Assembly: GCF_901933205.1 (NCBI RefSeq)
Contig: NC_044572.1
Coordinates: forward strand, 27,800,501 to 27,864,500
Length of the DNA stretch: 64,000 nucleotides
Direction: 5' to 3'
From: Camarhynchus parvulus
Lineage: Eukaryota > Chordata > Aves > Passeriformes > Thraupidae
Of the stretch, positions 23,716-37,550 are shown in pieces. A program made the translations under genes and the position numbers. The number at the start of each line of letters is the position of its first letter. Position 1 is the first letter of the stretch. The notes beneath the pieces are model-generated. The model saw nothing but the letters and a program-made list of their open reading frames with translations. It searched no databases and was not told the DNA's origin.

Positions 23716-26640
23716 AGCTCATAAGCAGACACTGGGCTGTTACATCAGTAATGATTAGAAGGTACATAGGAAGGAAAATAGAACAGAAGCTCCAAAGCAA
23801 CTTTCCAAAATGATCACATCACCCCCAAAATCAGTATACCAGAGCTGTTGTTTCAAGGGCTGAAAAACTTACACACAAGTAACTTTTAGAAAATGTGAAA
23901 TAACTGTGGGTAGTTTTAGGAGAAATCAATGCAGGCCAGAAATCTACTTTGGATATTTTGGATATTTTTGCAGCAGAAAGGTTTGGTAATGCTACTATCC
24001 TATTGTGGTGCTGCAAAAAAAAAAACTATTTTAATCAATTTTTATCTCAATAATTTCCCTTTTCCACATGCAGTGATTGAAGGGTGAAGACTATAGGTAA
24101 CCTAATGTACACCAGGAAGCAAAAAAACCTGAGAGAGTAATAAAATGGACTTATTAGACTAGTTAATTAATATGCTGAAAGTGTCTGTCTTTCCATTCTG
24201 TTTATAATTTTTCAAAAAGACACTAATTTATTTTGATATAACTGACTGACTGACTGAATGAATAATGAATTAATAGAATAGGAAAAACACAACACTATTG
24301 CATTGGCAAAAAAGAAACCCAAATCTCAAGAGGTACTGGAAAAGAGAAATTTTCATGTTTTCATACAGAGTCACTCTCTAAATTCCTAAAGCCCATGTTG
24401 AAAAGTATAAAGTAATACATTCCATTTCCTGACTTTCAGTAGTTGCATGTGATAGACCATCATGGGATATATTTCCTGTTCATGTAAATTCTGAGCTTCT
24501 GGAATAAATCAAAAATTTTTTTTCTTCCCTTCCAGGACCATTTTCAAAGGATACTAGTGAGAGATGCTGTCAAATTTTTGTTTGTTTTCCCAGAATTTAC
24601 AAATTAAACTATTTTAACTGCATAGGGAAGTGAAAATAATGAGCACCAAGGTTTTTTTCTCTCTCTTGCTTAAGAAGTAAGATTGAATCTTCCAAAGTCC
24701 AGAAGATTTCTAGCTTTCCCTTGAAAGCTCTGTTCAGCATCAAGGCAAATCCCAAGTTAAGCTATCAGAGACAAAACCCAACACCTTATCTAAAACTTTC
24801 CTTCAGAGGATTCAAAGCCTTCAGTAAACATTAAACAAGTTTAAGTAATTCTCTGCAAAGGAGATAGTCAGAATTTTCAAAAGTCTCTAAGTGCCAGGAA
24901 ATCCATTAACTCTGTTATCAAAGGACATCATCCCTCAGTAAAGAAGTGAAAAATTAAGCGTGTTAGAAGAAAGTCAGTCACAGATTACACAGACTCTTAC
25001 TGTCCAAAGAGTATAACTTGAGAAAGAGCTGATGTATTCAGTTAGTTTCTTTCCTTTTAGCTTCTGATTAAATGCTCATTATTGTTGGTAAAAATTCTCC
25101 CATTCATTTTCAAGGGACTTGGCTCCCATACCCACAAAGATTTCTGAAATATGGCCTGAAAAAGATGAAAAAAGTATCTGAAGTCGTGGCAGTTTTTGAA
25201 TCTAGAACTGAATTTTTACCCTTGGTCATGTACAGTGGAGTAGTGACTGAGGCTGAGGCAGAACCCTTCCAAAATTTTGAGATTTCTGGGTCATGTGCTA
25301 AGCCTCTGATGAACTCTAATTTTTACAGTATGATGAGATATTGATTAAGAGAAACTCAAAGATCAAACACCCATCAAATCTCACTGTTTATACAGAACCA
25401 ATAAATCAGTTTCTTTTTAGCCTGGAAACTGAACTAAGTCTCAAGTCTTACTGCTCTTTCTCCACGCTTCCTTGGTGGGTGGCTGCTTAAGTTCAGCATC
25501 TGAAATCTTCTGGCACAGCATAAATAACTCCTCTAGTGAGCTGTCATTAGACATCTTGGTTTTACTCCCTCCCATACCTGGTTGGTATAAAATAACACCA
25601 TCGATCTTGTGAATAGGACTCCTTGTTTTACTCCTCCAGCCCAGTTACCACTGCTGTCTCTCCATAAGTCATGAATACTCCCAGCACAGCAGGAGCACAT
25701 TAATGATTTATTTTTTCTGAGGAATACCCTTATTACAAATTATTTTCTTACCTGGCTGGGTACTCTCACTGCAGGACATTGTTGCTAATAGATCCCCTTG
25801 AGCATTTGCAGCCTACATTCCTCATTTAACTGGATCCCAAGTGCTGTGCATGTTAAATACCTCATCTATTATCTCTTTAAGCATGAGATTTCTGTCACAA
25901 TTTCTTTTGTTGATTAGGCAGTTTCTCACAGAAGTAAAAACAGTGCAAGGCTTTTCTAAAATTAATGGGAGAAGTTACTATTTGTAGATATACCCAGTTG
26001 CAGGCAGTGACAGGCTCATATTATGGGAGAACATCAGTTCTGGTATCCCTCATCTTGGCCACTCTGCATGACTTTTTCAGTTTTCTGAAACACTGCATCA
26101 TTTCAGACCCTTCCTGCTATTTTCTTTTACATCTCTTAATTTATGACAAGAGAAATTTGCACCCATTAACATTCAAACAAGTTTTACCACGACTGCAGTA
26201 GGGACCAGAGTGAGTATCAGGACAGACTGCTTTTAAAAATTATTAACTTTTTTGCCTTTTGCAAAATTTTCTTCATAGATCTCTGCTAAAAGACTATTGA
26301 AGTCCTCAATTAACTGAGGTGAACATTTCAGAGGTAAAAAACCAGAAAAGTTCTGGATGGATGGTAGGTCTGGCATTGGCACAGACCTACGAGTAGTGGA
26401 GTTCACTGGATTATGCAAGATGGTGACTGTCTGTGTGCTACTGAAAAACTGAAATCCAGTAAAATGTAATTTGGGTTGGGAATGAAGAATGGCTCTGTGC
26501 CATAAGAGAGGTGTCTGCCTGGTGAACTTGGAGATTGTTGTGTGTTTTGTTGGTTATACAGCAGGTGTGCACAGTGTGTAGCTGCTGGGGAAATGGTATT
26601 GATCATGTATATGAAGCATGCAAGCCTTTTGGATTTTATT
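23716..26640. other. Intergenic, no feature recognised
   Basis: AT-rich sequence with a short ACTG microsatellite-like run at about 24241-24257. No exon or transposon end was recognised, and the frames are under 91 codons. Confidence 0.55.
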
Positions 26641-26644
26641 TCAT

Positions 26645-26765
26645 GTTGATTGCAAACCTTGAGCAATCTGGTCTAATGGAAGGTGCCCATGGCAGGAGGG
26701 GTTGGAGTCTTCAAGGTCCCTCCCAACACAAACCATTCTATAATTCTATAATTCTATCATTCTTA
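26645..26765 (+). mobile_element. CR1 LINE 3' end
   Basis: GAGCAATCTGGTCTAATGGA, AGGTGCCCATGGCAGGAGGG, GTTGGAGTCTTCAAGGTCCC and CCAACACAAACCATTCTATA, followed by the tail ATTCTATAATTCTATCATTC, match the classic CR1 terminus closely. This is a 5'-truncated plus-strand insertion of roughly 120 bp. Confidence 0.95.
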
Positions 26766-29700
26766 AGGACAGCAATGTGAAAGGCCTATGCTTCACGTCA
26801 TCATCTTTTCAAAAAGAGAGAAATTTTATTTTTGGGGATGCTCAAGGACTTTATTATTTTTCCCAGGGAATTTCTTTTTATTCTCAATTCTCTTCCATGC
26901 TTTTGTACAATTTTGTAAAAGTAGAGGATGCTTTTGTGTGATTGTTCAGACATGAAGAACCAATTTCTACTAATTTTTAATGCTCATTCATCCAGAATAA
27001 AATCTTAATAAATCTAAGTAAAAGTGTTGGAGCATGGCTCTGTACTGCTGGATATGTGTAATGCCTTCCATTTTTTTTCCTCTTTACAAAGAATTAGAAA
27101 ATATAAGATTAATTCAAAAAAGTTATGGAAAGATATGTGAAAATGAAGAAATATATATTATATTGGCACTATTTATAAACAAAAACTGAATGGCAGGCTT
27201 TACATTTTCCAAGTAGATGTTAAATCAAATGTCCTATTCTAGTGTTCAAACTGTGGTAACACTTCTGTTTGTATATGGAGAATAAAACCTAAGATTTTAT
27301 ATTTCAGTTACAGTATGAACAAGAAATTGTGAAGAAGACTCCTCAGTTTTGCAGTTACCACTGAGAAATTGCTTCCAAAGTTTTCTGGGCACTTTAGTCT
27401 ATTTCTGAAGTTCTTATACTTTTACAGGTTTTGTCTTGCAAAGAGACAGGTTAAAAAAAATGCCAACAAAACCCAAAAATCACAGGGGTTTTGGAACTAT
27501 GGAGAGCTGCCTAGGAGGAATTCTTCTTGTTTGCTTGCACAGTTTGCAGTTTTTACACATTCCTTTAGAATCCATCTATAGGGTACACAGCAGATGGGCC
27601 TGATGTGACCTGCTGAGCATTTTCTCTCCCTCACCACTCTCAGCAGACAACAGAGGCACGAATGGCTGGCAAGGGAATGCTCTGCTGCTCAGGCACTGCT
27701 GGGAGGCAGCCACAGCTCTGTCCCTGCATGCTGCATGACAGGCAGGCTTCAGAGCCAAGTGATCTCTGTAGATGAAGAGTAAATAAAGGGGCAGCCAGGC
27801 TGCTGCTGCAGGGAAGGGAGGGACTGTTGTATTTTGTTAAAAAACAAAACAGTAGGGGACAAGAGGCCAGTGCATAGTGCAGTAAGGATGGTGGCCAGAG
27901 ACATGGCAAAGAAACCCCAGCAAAGCAGTGCATCAGAGCAGGGCTGATCTGTCCAATTTTCTGACTCCAGAATAGCAGAATTCTGACCTGTTACACAATA
28001 GTTATGTCTGAGTCAGGAATAACTATGCTAGAATAATTTCCTTCGTGGCTGGATTTCTGTAACTGTAATTGTCCATCTTTCTTTTCCAACAGAAAGTGTT
28101 TTCCTGTATTTGCTAATACAAACTTCCTGAAATGCATCATAATCCCATGTCATTACACACTACAATTACAGAGAAGCTATAATGGCATTTATGCACCATC
28201 TTTACAAATAATCAGCTACCTTGTGGAGCTCATTTCCTCTCACTGCAATCCAAAGTCTTGGTAGGTGTCCTGAAACCAAGACAGAAGGCAAAAGATTCAT
28301 ACTGGTTTCCTCCTGGACTCACAGCACCTAATTTTTAAATCTTTGTTGTTTTGGTACTGATCACAAAATTCTCTAGAGCTTCTGCCATGTTTGTCATTTT
28401 TCTCATATGTTAGAAAAGCTGATCCACAAATTGTATGTATTATGTACAAGTTGAAAAGTTTTGATAGTGCCTCAGGTATATAGCACATCTTGGCTCCCTA
28501 ACTCCACCAATTTACTTGGAAGGGTTGCACTGAAATGGAATGCAGATTAAGTTTCTTTCCTGAGATGCAAAATACACTGGCTTTATTGAAAATGTCTCTT
28601 GCAATTTTGCATTTACCCTATATAAGTAATATCTAATCTTTATTTAGTGAAAACAGACATTGACACCAATGGCAGGAAGGAACTTGATAGAGTAAGAATG
28701 TTTGGTTTGGATTAAGGTGTTTTTTTTTTCCTTTTGTATAACCTCTTTCCCAAAGAAAAGACTCATTGGATGAGTAGTGTTTGCTGGGACAGAGTCATTG
28801 TCTTTGGTTGAAGATGAAAGACTGAGGGATTAACAAATGGACCCATGGTTCTCAGATAATGGGTTCGTTTTACCAGGACACTTTGCAAGTGTCTACATCC
28901 TGTTAGACAAACAGTGTTTGTTTCACTGAATCAGGCTCATCCAATGCAAAATGTAAACATTTCAAATGGAAATTAGATTTTTAAAATATTTTCAGGAACA
29001 TTTAATAAAAAACAGCCCCTTGAAACTCTGACAATCTCTATTCCTCATCACTTCAGCATTGGTTTCTTGTTTCAGTTAGTATGATGCCAGCAGGAGAGCA
29101 GAAATACCTCTGCTTCCATCAAAAATATTTCCCTTTCTTAATGGAATACAGGTAGAAGGTATAGGCTTAACTGCTGGAAATCAACAGAGTAACCCCAGGA
29201 GGTAACCCTGGGGTGCTGCTGAATGCTGGTACAGTGCTGGCTGTGGCACTGTGCCTGACATGTCTAAAAGCAAAAAACATGTGTAGGGTCTTCTGCATAG
29301 CAGACATGCATTGAGATTAGAGACACTGAGAAACACTGAAAACAAGACTTTGCCTGAAAACCCTCTGGATCTAGGGATTAGGTGCAAGCCTGGGTTTCCA
29401 GCTGATACTTATGGGAGCACTCACTCGAAAGCACCTGGCCCTTGCCCTGGACTTTGCATTCCTTTTTGTTCCACAGTAGGACTCTACTGCTTGGAAACGA
29501 AGGGATTGATCAAACTTGAGTGTGGTGAAGAAAATATATAGGAAAATATTCTCAGAAAACAAGGACTAGAGGGCATTTGCTCAAAAAATCAAGTTTTCAG
29601 TTAAAAAGAAAAAATCTTCTTTTTTAAACTGTGTAATTAAAACAAATATTTGGCCTCCCAGACTTCTAAATCATTCAAAAAAGAATTCTAGAAATTCAGC

Positions 29701-32700
29701 AAAGAAAGCCATCTGAGCACAACTAGAGAGAGAGATTTGAAAGACATCTGCTGCACCCCATGTTAGGACTGACAATACTAGGAGGATATACCAAGGAAAG
29801 TGTCAGTTTAAACTAATTTCATTTTTCTTAATGCAGCACATTACTCCTGCTAGAAACAAGACTTTTCTGCATATATTCCTAATTTTTCTGAAAGCCTTAG
29901 ACCACACCTAAATGTATGCTTACACTTACATTACCTGACCAAGACATTCTGTGTGACAAATACCTTTCAATAAAATGCAGGCAGCTATACCCTGACTTTG
30001 GGATGCCTAATTACAATAAGATGTAAGGCAGTCAGATACTACAGGTAGAAACACCAACGTGAATGAGCAACCCCACCAGGCTGCTGTTACAATTTTATGC
30101 TAACAGGGATCTGGACTTTGTTTGAGATAAGATTTGGTGAAAAAGTGCAGATTTTAATCTCAGTGATATTTGATAGTAAATGTCTTACTGAGGCATTAGA
30201 AATATCCATATGTTGAAATATTAGAGACAACTGAAATCCAGTGAGTCTAGTTCTGGAAACCCTGTACTGGCATTAGTATGATGCTCTGCTCAATCTAAAT
30301 TATTTGCGCTATATGGCAACCTGTGGTCCCTCTACACTTCCACATAAAAACAAACAGCTGATTTCAACTTGGAAACAAAATTTAACATTCCCATTTTTGT
30401 CCCAGACTTGCAATACAATATGGTTTTAATCCTATATGTATTTTATTTATTGTATTTACTCCATTTGTAAAGGAGGATACTTCTTTTTCTTAAGACAGTT
30501 TACCATGTAGAAAACCCAAAAATTCTCAAACAGAAATTTGCAAGCAGTATAAAATAATTTTATTAACCCTTAGCTCAAATAGGTAGCACGAAAAAATAAA
30601 GTTCTTGAGATCTATTTACGTAAGAGGTCAAATCAGAATGGCTTTTCCTTGCATTAAAATACATGCACAGTTAAATTTTGTAAATCAAGTTGGAAAAATA
30701 GTCATTAGAAAAAGCAAACTATATTGTTACACTACATAATTAAACTAATTATTATATATCCTTATTCAGAATATAATATATATAGTGAATTGGTGATTCA
30801 GTATATCACAAATTCTTTTATACAAAACTAAATATTGCTGGTTTATGTACGGAACAGTATTTTTCTTGGCACACTATATGCTTGTAACTTTGCTAACAAG
30901 TCAAAAAGTGGCCTCAGGAAGTTGAAAAAGCAAATCTCAGATACATCATTATTGTGACAAATTAAGTTCTCTTTTAACAGGTGTCTGACATCAGACCAAG
31001 CATTGCTGTTAGTTACTGAGGACTAATTTTTGAATCGCCCTTTGCCATGGAGGAGTTAAAAGCTTTTTCTGATGTTCACAAGGCTTTTGTGGATTTCAGC
31101 TGCATTCACAGATAGGCAAGAACAGGAATTATTCAGCTGTGAACTGAATTTAGTCTTGAACCAGTGACCTGTCATAAATCTTTCAACAAAATTAATTGAT
31201 TTTAAGGTCTTTGACATAGGGAAGGTTTGACTATTCCAGTGATCATGATACAAGAAAACTTTCTAACTTTGAAAGGAACAGACAGTTTTCTATTTCAAAA
31301 TTATGCAATTCACATAATGTAAAGAATGCAGTGCATTTTAAAGGAACATAAAGCTTCTATTGTGATTTCCAGATATCTTTCAGGACCTGTGTTTTGCCAC
31401 AGAACTGAAAACCATGATCCTACCAGCTCTATGTATGCAACATAAGAGCATTCAACTGAAATACATTGTGTCAAATTCTGGATTTATTAGTCAATAGAAA
31501 GGAAGCTGCAAGGCCTGTGTGATAGGAAACAATCTGTACTTTTTTTTTTTTTTGAGTAAGCCTATTAATTCCTGACATGGGAAACCATAATTTTATGATA
31601 GGTTGGCTTAAGAAACTCTTGTCTATTCAGCTGTGTGGAGACAGATGTTTGTAAGATCTAGAAGACTATATTGTTTAATTCCTGTCTGTTGCTGAGTAAA
31701 CACATGGGAAGCATATTTGACTTAGATATAACACAAATTCTGAAGACATGGACTGGGAATACACTGATTTTGCTTAAGCACAAATCCATAAAGACCTTTC
31801 AGTCTTCAACATAACCCATGTTCTTGTTACTGCACTTGCATGCCCGGTTGGGGCAGACATGACAGGAAGAGCACAAGGGAAGTTGTGGCCTCTAGTGAGG
31901 TGAGTAATGGGCACAGGAAACAGATCACTACAATGACTCATATGGAGACACAGCCTCCGTAAGAGGATCCAAAATTCCATCTTCCAGGACAACGACCTTC
32001 GCTGAGCGATGGAGTCAGCCCATTAATTCTTCATTCTCTTATTCCTGGTTCTTCCAGGAAAGATGATTTCTTGGTGGTTGTGCTTCACTAGGTGAAGTAG
32101 CTAAGAGCTCTTCTGCTGCTTTCCTTTGCAGCACTTCTCTAAGAATTAGGAACCATGGCTTCAGCTCCACCCTTCTTTCCTCCCTTCCACAGCGTGAGGA
32201 TGCACAACAAGTTCTTTGGTGGATGCTGTCTCTGCTCTGTATTTCTAAGTCAACATCACATCTGCAACTGCAGATGTGTCATGAGCAGGACCTGGCACAG
32301 ACCCAGGTGTGAATTAAGCAAGCTAAAGGTTCTGACCTTTCCAGAGGCTTAACCACACTGTTACAATCCTCTTCACATATCATATCAATAAAATATGTCT
32401 CCAGACCTGGGCACGCTGCAACATACATGAGGTGGGGAAGTGAGAGAATACCCCTACCCCAAAAAGGAAGTATAACTTTTCTGAATCTGTTGATTTTTTC
32501 AGTTTTGTTAGAGGTCAGAATTACATTGTGGGACCTAGACACCAAAGCTGGAAATTGTGCAGAAAGCAGGTATTTTACTACCGACAGACTGAAATGAGAA
32601 GTCACTACAAGGCTTTTCTTGTGTTTCTTTTGAAATGGCAACAGCTGATTTAGAAACTCAGCCCATCTCTGGTTTGTTTTTCAGTATTTACAGATTAGGA

Positions 32701-34161
32701 AAAGCATCTCTGTTGTTACCTGTAAGGCCAGCAGTAAGCCTTGGTGGCAACTGGAGATAGAGTGATACCATTCAGCTCCAAGTCTCTCTCAGTCTGAAGC
32801 AGATCCTCAGGAATACTACACTGACCAAAAAATAAAAGGCATTTTCTGAGGTGGAAATATAATCTATCTCAACATCCTTAAATTAAGTCAATATCAGTCT
32901 GTCAGCAAATTAATTTATTGTCAATATGAGTTATGATTGTCATTATGAGTGAGATTAGGAGACAAAAGAGATTTTCCTGTTACTTTATCCTGGCTTTCCT
33001 GAGGTATTGTAATTTTCCCCCCACGACCTCATCATGGTAGACAATATAGGCAGAGTTATTTCTCATGAAGGTTTATATTATACCTACGCCCTCCAAATTT
33101 ATAATCCAAAAGAACTTTGGACTTTTCTGCATCCTTCAGACCTGTGATTCATGTATTGTCTTCTATAAACACTGCTAATTTCTAAATCTCTGGTGTCTCT
33201 ACTCCTCTGTCAATTCCCCTTCATTATGCAATGCATTTTTCCTCCCAGAAACCAAACACTATTATCCTTGAGAAAGTGAGCTAACAATAGAAATAAGGTT
33301 TTCAGGTATTAATATTTATTCCACTCATCTGCATGGCTATACTCACAGCTCTTTTTAGCCAGGTGTCTCTGTACGCATACTGTGCATATGTAGGTCATGC
33401 AGGTGAAGAGACCTCAGCACAGAAGCACATAAAAGAGCACTTCCATCTTTGCTAACTTCTATTTTCCCTTTTACTTTATGACAATGATTGTGTTTCCACT
33501 CCATTTCAAGATGGAAGTGTCTAGCTGTTTTTCTTCAAAGCTCTGTTAATAGCTTATTCATCTGTACATTCAATTGTCCTGATTCAAAGCTATTTGAACT
33601 CAGAGAGGCTTTTGATTTTCTGCTGTATCAATCACTGTTACAGAAGATCTGCATAAAGCCTGTTATGAATTTCCAGGTGATTTTTAATATGTAGTAACTT
33701 CACTCATTGGTAGTAGTTTCATTGAGTGCTAAGATTAATTGCTAGCATTCATTGGTACCATTTATTTTTTCGAGATGAAGCACTGGGGAAATATTCCAGA
33801 ATATCTCTAACTGAGGGTCGTATTTGAAGCCTCCCAGAAGATGAATTGCTTGTCTTTTAAAAGTGAGGGATATTTGGAGCTGATCTCTTGCTTAAAGAAC
33901 AGCAGCTCAAATTGTGTCTAATGAGGAACACACACCCAGATAAGCCTTGCCTGACAGATGACACATCCCAATCTGGATTTAGGGGTTACTCCTTGTGGCT
34001 TCACTCATAAGCTTTGCTTCACTGCCCTGGATTTTACTAACTGTCTGTATCAACCCTTACTAAAGGGAGTTTGTCTGTCAGCCAACCATGCAAGGTTTAG
34101 ACCTTCTTGTTATAATAGAAACTTGTTTTTTATTTGATCTCTATTAATGTGAGCATGTATC
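26766..34161. other. Intergenic, no gene recognised
   Basis: About 7.4 kb. Frames remain at or below 120 codons and lack motifs. A 10-bp-arm palindrome lies at 32257-32278 (CACATCTGCA/TGCAGATGTG) and a poly-T run near 31541-31553. No RNA gene or transposon end was recognised. Confidence 0.55.
32257..32278. repeat. Short perfect palindrome (10-bp arms, 2-nt spacer)
   Basis: CACATCTGCA, AC, TGCAGATGTG. Both arms contain CATCTG/CAGATG E-box-like cores. No other context supports function. Confidence 0.6.
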
Positions 34162-34552
34162 TTGTGACGGTGGTCACAGAGGTCTTAGGATGAGGGAAGA
34201 GACGTAGATCTGACTCCATATTTCAGAAGGTTTGATTTATTATTTTATGATATACGTTACATTAAAACTATACTAAAAGAATAGAAGAAAAAGTTTCATC
34301 TCAGAAAGCTAGCTAAGCTAAGAATAGAATGAAATGAATAACAAAGGTTTGTGGCTCGGACAGAGAGTCCAAGCGAGCTGGGCTGTGATTGACCATTAAT
34401 TCTAAACATCTACATGAGACCAATCACAGACTCACCTGTTGCATTCCACAACAGCAGATAACCATTATTTACATTTTGTTCTTGAGGCATCACAGCTCCT
34501 CAGGAAAAAAAAATCCTAAAGAAAGGATTTTCATAAAAAGATGTCTGCGACA
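34162..34552 (-). mobile_element. Solo LTR of a passerine endogenous retrovirus, with target-site duplication
   Basis: On the minus strand the element begins TGTCGCAGACATCTTTTTAT and ends with CACCGTCACAA, about 390 bp. It contains a TATA-like and AATAAA region (plus strand TTTATTATTTTATGATATAC near 34236). The order and wording, such as TTTGTGGCTCGGACAGAGAG and AGCAGATAACCATTATTTAC on the plus strand, match an abundant passerine LTR that I recall. GTATC flanks both sides (34157-34161 and 34553-34557), a convincing target-site duplication. No internal retroviral sequence adjoins, so it is a solo LTR. The clean ends suggest it is younger than the LTR at 16.2 kb. Confidence 0.9.
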
Positions 34553-37479
34553 GTATCATAATTTGGTGTGAAGTGGAAAATTTTAACTTTACTTTTTTGA
34601 CTGTAAATATTGTGTCAAAGATGCTGCCCTGCTTTACTTTTATACAGATAGCATTTATAAAGTCATAGAAATAAAGATGCTCAGTGGACAGCTCTTCCTT
34701 CTGAATTTTCACTATCTTTTTGCCCAGACAGCTGAGAGTTATACCCCAGTACATGGTGTTGCACTTGCATTACAAGAGTTGCATTTGGAACCAGAGCACG
34801 TACACAGATACCAAGTACAGAACACTGTTATCAGATTTGGCACAGCAAGTATGGGCACTGGCAGGTTTTAATCATGTGTCACACAGGCTCATGTTTTAGG
34901 AAAAGCATCTCAATTCAGTAAGACTCTTATCTATGTCATTAAACTTATATTTATTCAGGGAATCTCTTAAGTACATGGTTGCATTTCACCAAGCAATGGG
35001 GTTGGCATTCTCAAATTAGTGCTTAATTGCTGCATAAGCTGTAAAATAAAACAGTAGATAGAAACAAAAATTTTTGAGTGTGTTGCTGTTATAATCAAAT
35101 TACAGATCACTCTAACAAGTGGCACCTCCTTTCAGTGAGAACCAAGCAGCTAATGTGAGACATTTGATAGAGAAAAGTCAGGAGGATACAAGGTGAAGCT
35201 CTAGTAGATGCACAGTTTCATGTACAAAGTAGTGTGTACCAGCTCCACGTGACATCAACATCTTTGAGATGATACAAGGAAATATTGAAATTCAACAGTT
35301 TCAGACAGAGAAAGTGTTCACTTGGAAGACTTGTAGAATCTGGTATTTTCTCTGAAAAAATCTGAATTTGATAGGACAAAGTACAAATGTGTTATGAAGA
35401 ACAGCTTCTTTCTTTCCCATCCTGCATCTGCAACAGTCCCTGTATAATGGGCCATAAAGACATGAATTCTGGAGCAGTTCACTAAAAAATGCTGTGCCTC
35501 TAATATCTCAACATTCAGCTGACTTAAGAGAAAAGGTGTCCAACCTCTGCAGAGCCACCAACAGAAGTTATACAATCCTACCACTGCTGTAGTGGGACAG
35601 AATAAAGTAAAAGAAGACAAAAAGCAAGAGACTAAAATAGAAACAGAAGAAGAAATAAAACTGTAAAAAAAATAATAGAATAACAAGTTGGCATTTCAGC
35701 AAAGGGTGGTGAAGGCTATGTGTTTTCATGGTTCTGTCACAAGGGAACACTAATACAAAAGTTTAGTTCATAAGTGAGAGGGTGCTTTCACCAACACCCT
35801 TCACAACAAGAAAAGCTTGGCAGAGAGATATTTTAAGAAAACAAAAGCAACATCTGGGTGTTGTTAGATAAGTATTTTCTTTTGAATATTATTTTATTGC
35901 TAAATAAATAAAAGCCTGGCTTTTTTATGCACTGATCTGCTCACATCAATCTGACTTATTATTGTTTTCCATTTATTTTTGGAGGCCAAGCATATTGAAT
36001 AATGAAAACAAACTCCATCCACCTTGATGTGAATATATAGCAGGTCAGACAATGTGACATATTAACATAATATAGTGGTTGAATAAATGATTTCCATTTA
36101 TAAATTAATCTGATTTAGAGCTGTGCATATAGACAATCTATTTAAGTTTATATTCAGCTTTTGGAAGCAGTGTATATTTATTAACACCTTTGTAGTGATG
36201 CAAATTATACTTGATTTGACTTCTGAAACACTGAACAAAGACTCTTGTGACTTCAGTACATTTAACTCCTTATTGTGCAGTTTAAAATTTCGTGTGTTGG
36301 AAAATCATTAGTCAATTTACCTGAAAGAGTCCTGGTTGATATATCTAACCTCTAAATGTAGAATTTTGTGTTTATACTATGAAGCATTTGAGATTTCAGA
36401 TCTTCCTTACAAAGACAGTGTTCATTTGGCTGTTTCATAAAACTGTGGTTAGCTAAAGGACTTTAATGACTTCAAGTTATTCAGCAGAGCCAATATAATT
36501 ATTTTCATCTATTACAGAAATATGGGGATTGTGGGAAAAATAATTTGTAAGAGGAAATGACATATAATTAAAGAATTAACTTCATTAGGAAATTATTGAA
36601 TTCTAGTAAAACAAAATTTTGTCTGCTGTTTAAGAAATTAGTTTCCTATTATTAAAAACATCCTCCAGAAAATTATTTGTATTTAGCAAATGACAACAAA
36701 GTAATGACTGAAGCTGTCTTTCAAAGACAATTGCACAGAACATTTATTAGGTCCCTACTTATTCACAGTGGACAGAACCAACAGGTATTCTCTTGTTCAC
36801 TGTCTGCAAGCCTGAAGGTAGAGCTAATCAAGACTTGTCTCAGTTCCTCCTCCCATATCATGTCCATGCCTATGGATGCTCTCTGGGACTTGGCCACTCC
36901 CTCTTGCTTTTCTTGCAGCTCACTCTCTCCTCTGCCCAGTTTGCAGCCTGTTAAAGATAGTGGTGTGTGAAGAATCACCAGGATGTATCCAACAGAATAT
37001 TTTGGTAGCTATACTGCATAGTGCTGTAGTGCCTTCAGGTTAGAAGCCTGGCTATAGAAGTGATTCATATGACTGAGACAGGGTGTATTGTATAGGGACA
37101 GTTGGATTCCCAGGATTCAATTTGCAACAATCCAGTTGGCTGTAGGAGCACCTAAATCAAGAAACAGGATTTCTTCTGGTGTCCTGTTTCTTGTTTTAAA
37201 AAGAAATGTTGTTCTTGGCTATATTTCTATGAGATTGTTTTGTTACACATTGCTCTTAATTTGTAGCAGTTGGTCTGAGTCATAAATATCTGATACAGAT
37301 AGACAATTCTGTGAGGTTTAAAGAAGACAAGGTCTGGAAAGAGAGGTTAAACCCTCGTTTTCCTGGGTATTTACAAATATTTCCCACTCCTCCCTACTTA
37401 TTTCAGCAGGTGGGAATGACATTATGTTTTATACATTGTTCATATCTTGTGCTTAAACTCATTAAACTCTTGTTGTGTA
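34553..37479. other. Intergenic, no feature recognised
   Basis: AT-rich sequence. A minus-strand frame of 122 codons at 35318-35686 is phenylalanine- and serine-rich low complexity. No transposon end or RNA gene was recognised. Confidence 0.55.
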
Positions 37480-37550
37480 TGCATGTGAGGCATTTGAACA
37501 GGCAGCCCAGAGTAGTTGTGGATGTCCTATCTGTCAAATTATTTAAACAA
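37480..37550 (+). mobile_element. Short CR1 LINE fragment
   Basis: GAGGCATTTGAACAGGCAGC, then CCAGAGTAGTTGTGGATGTC, corresponds to the CR1 segment GAGGCACTGGAACAGGTTGC/CCAGAGAAGTTGTGGATGCC, which lies about 150 bp before the element's end. The tail is missing or too diverged to follow. Confidence 0.75.
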
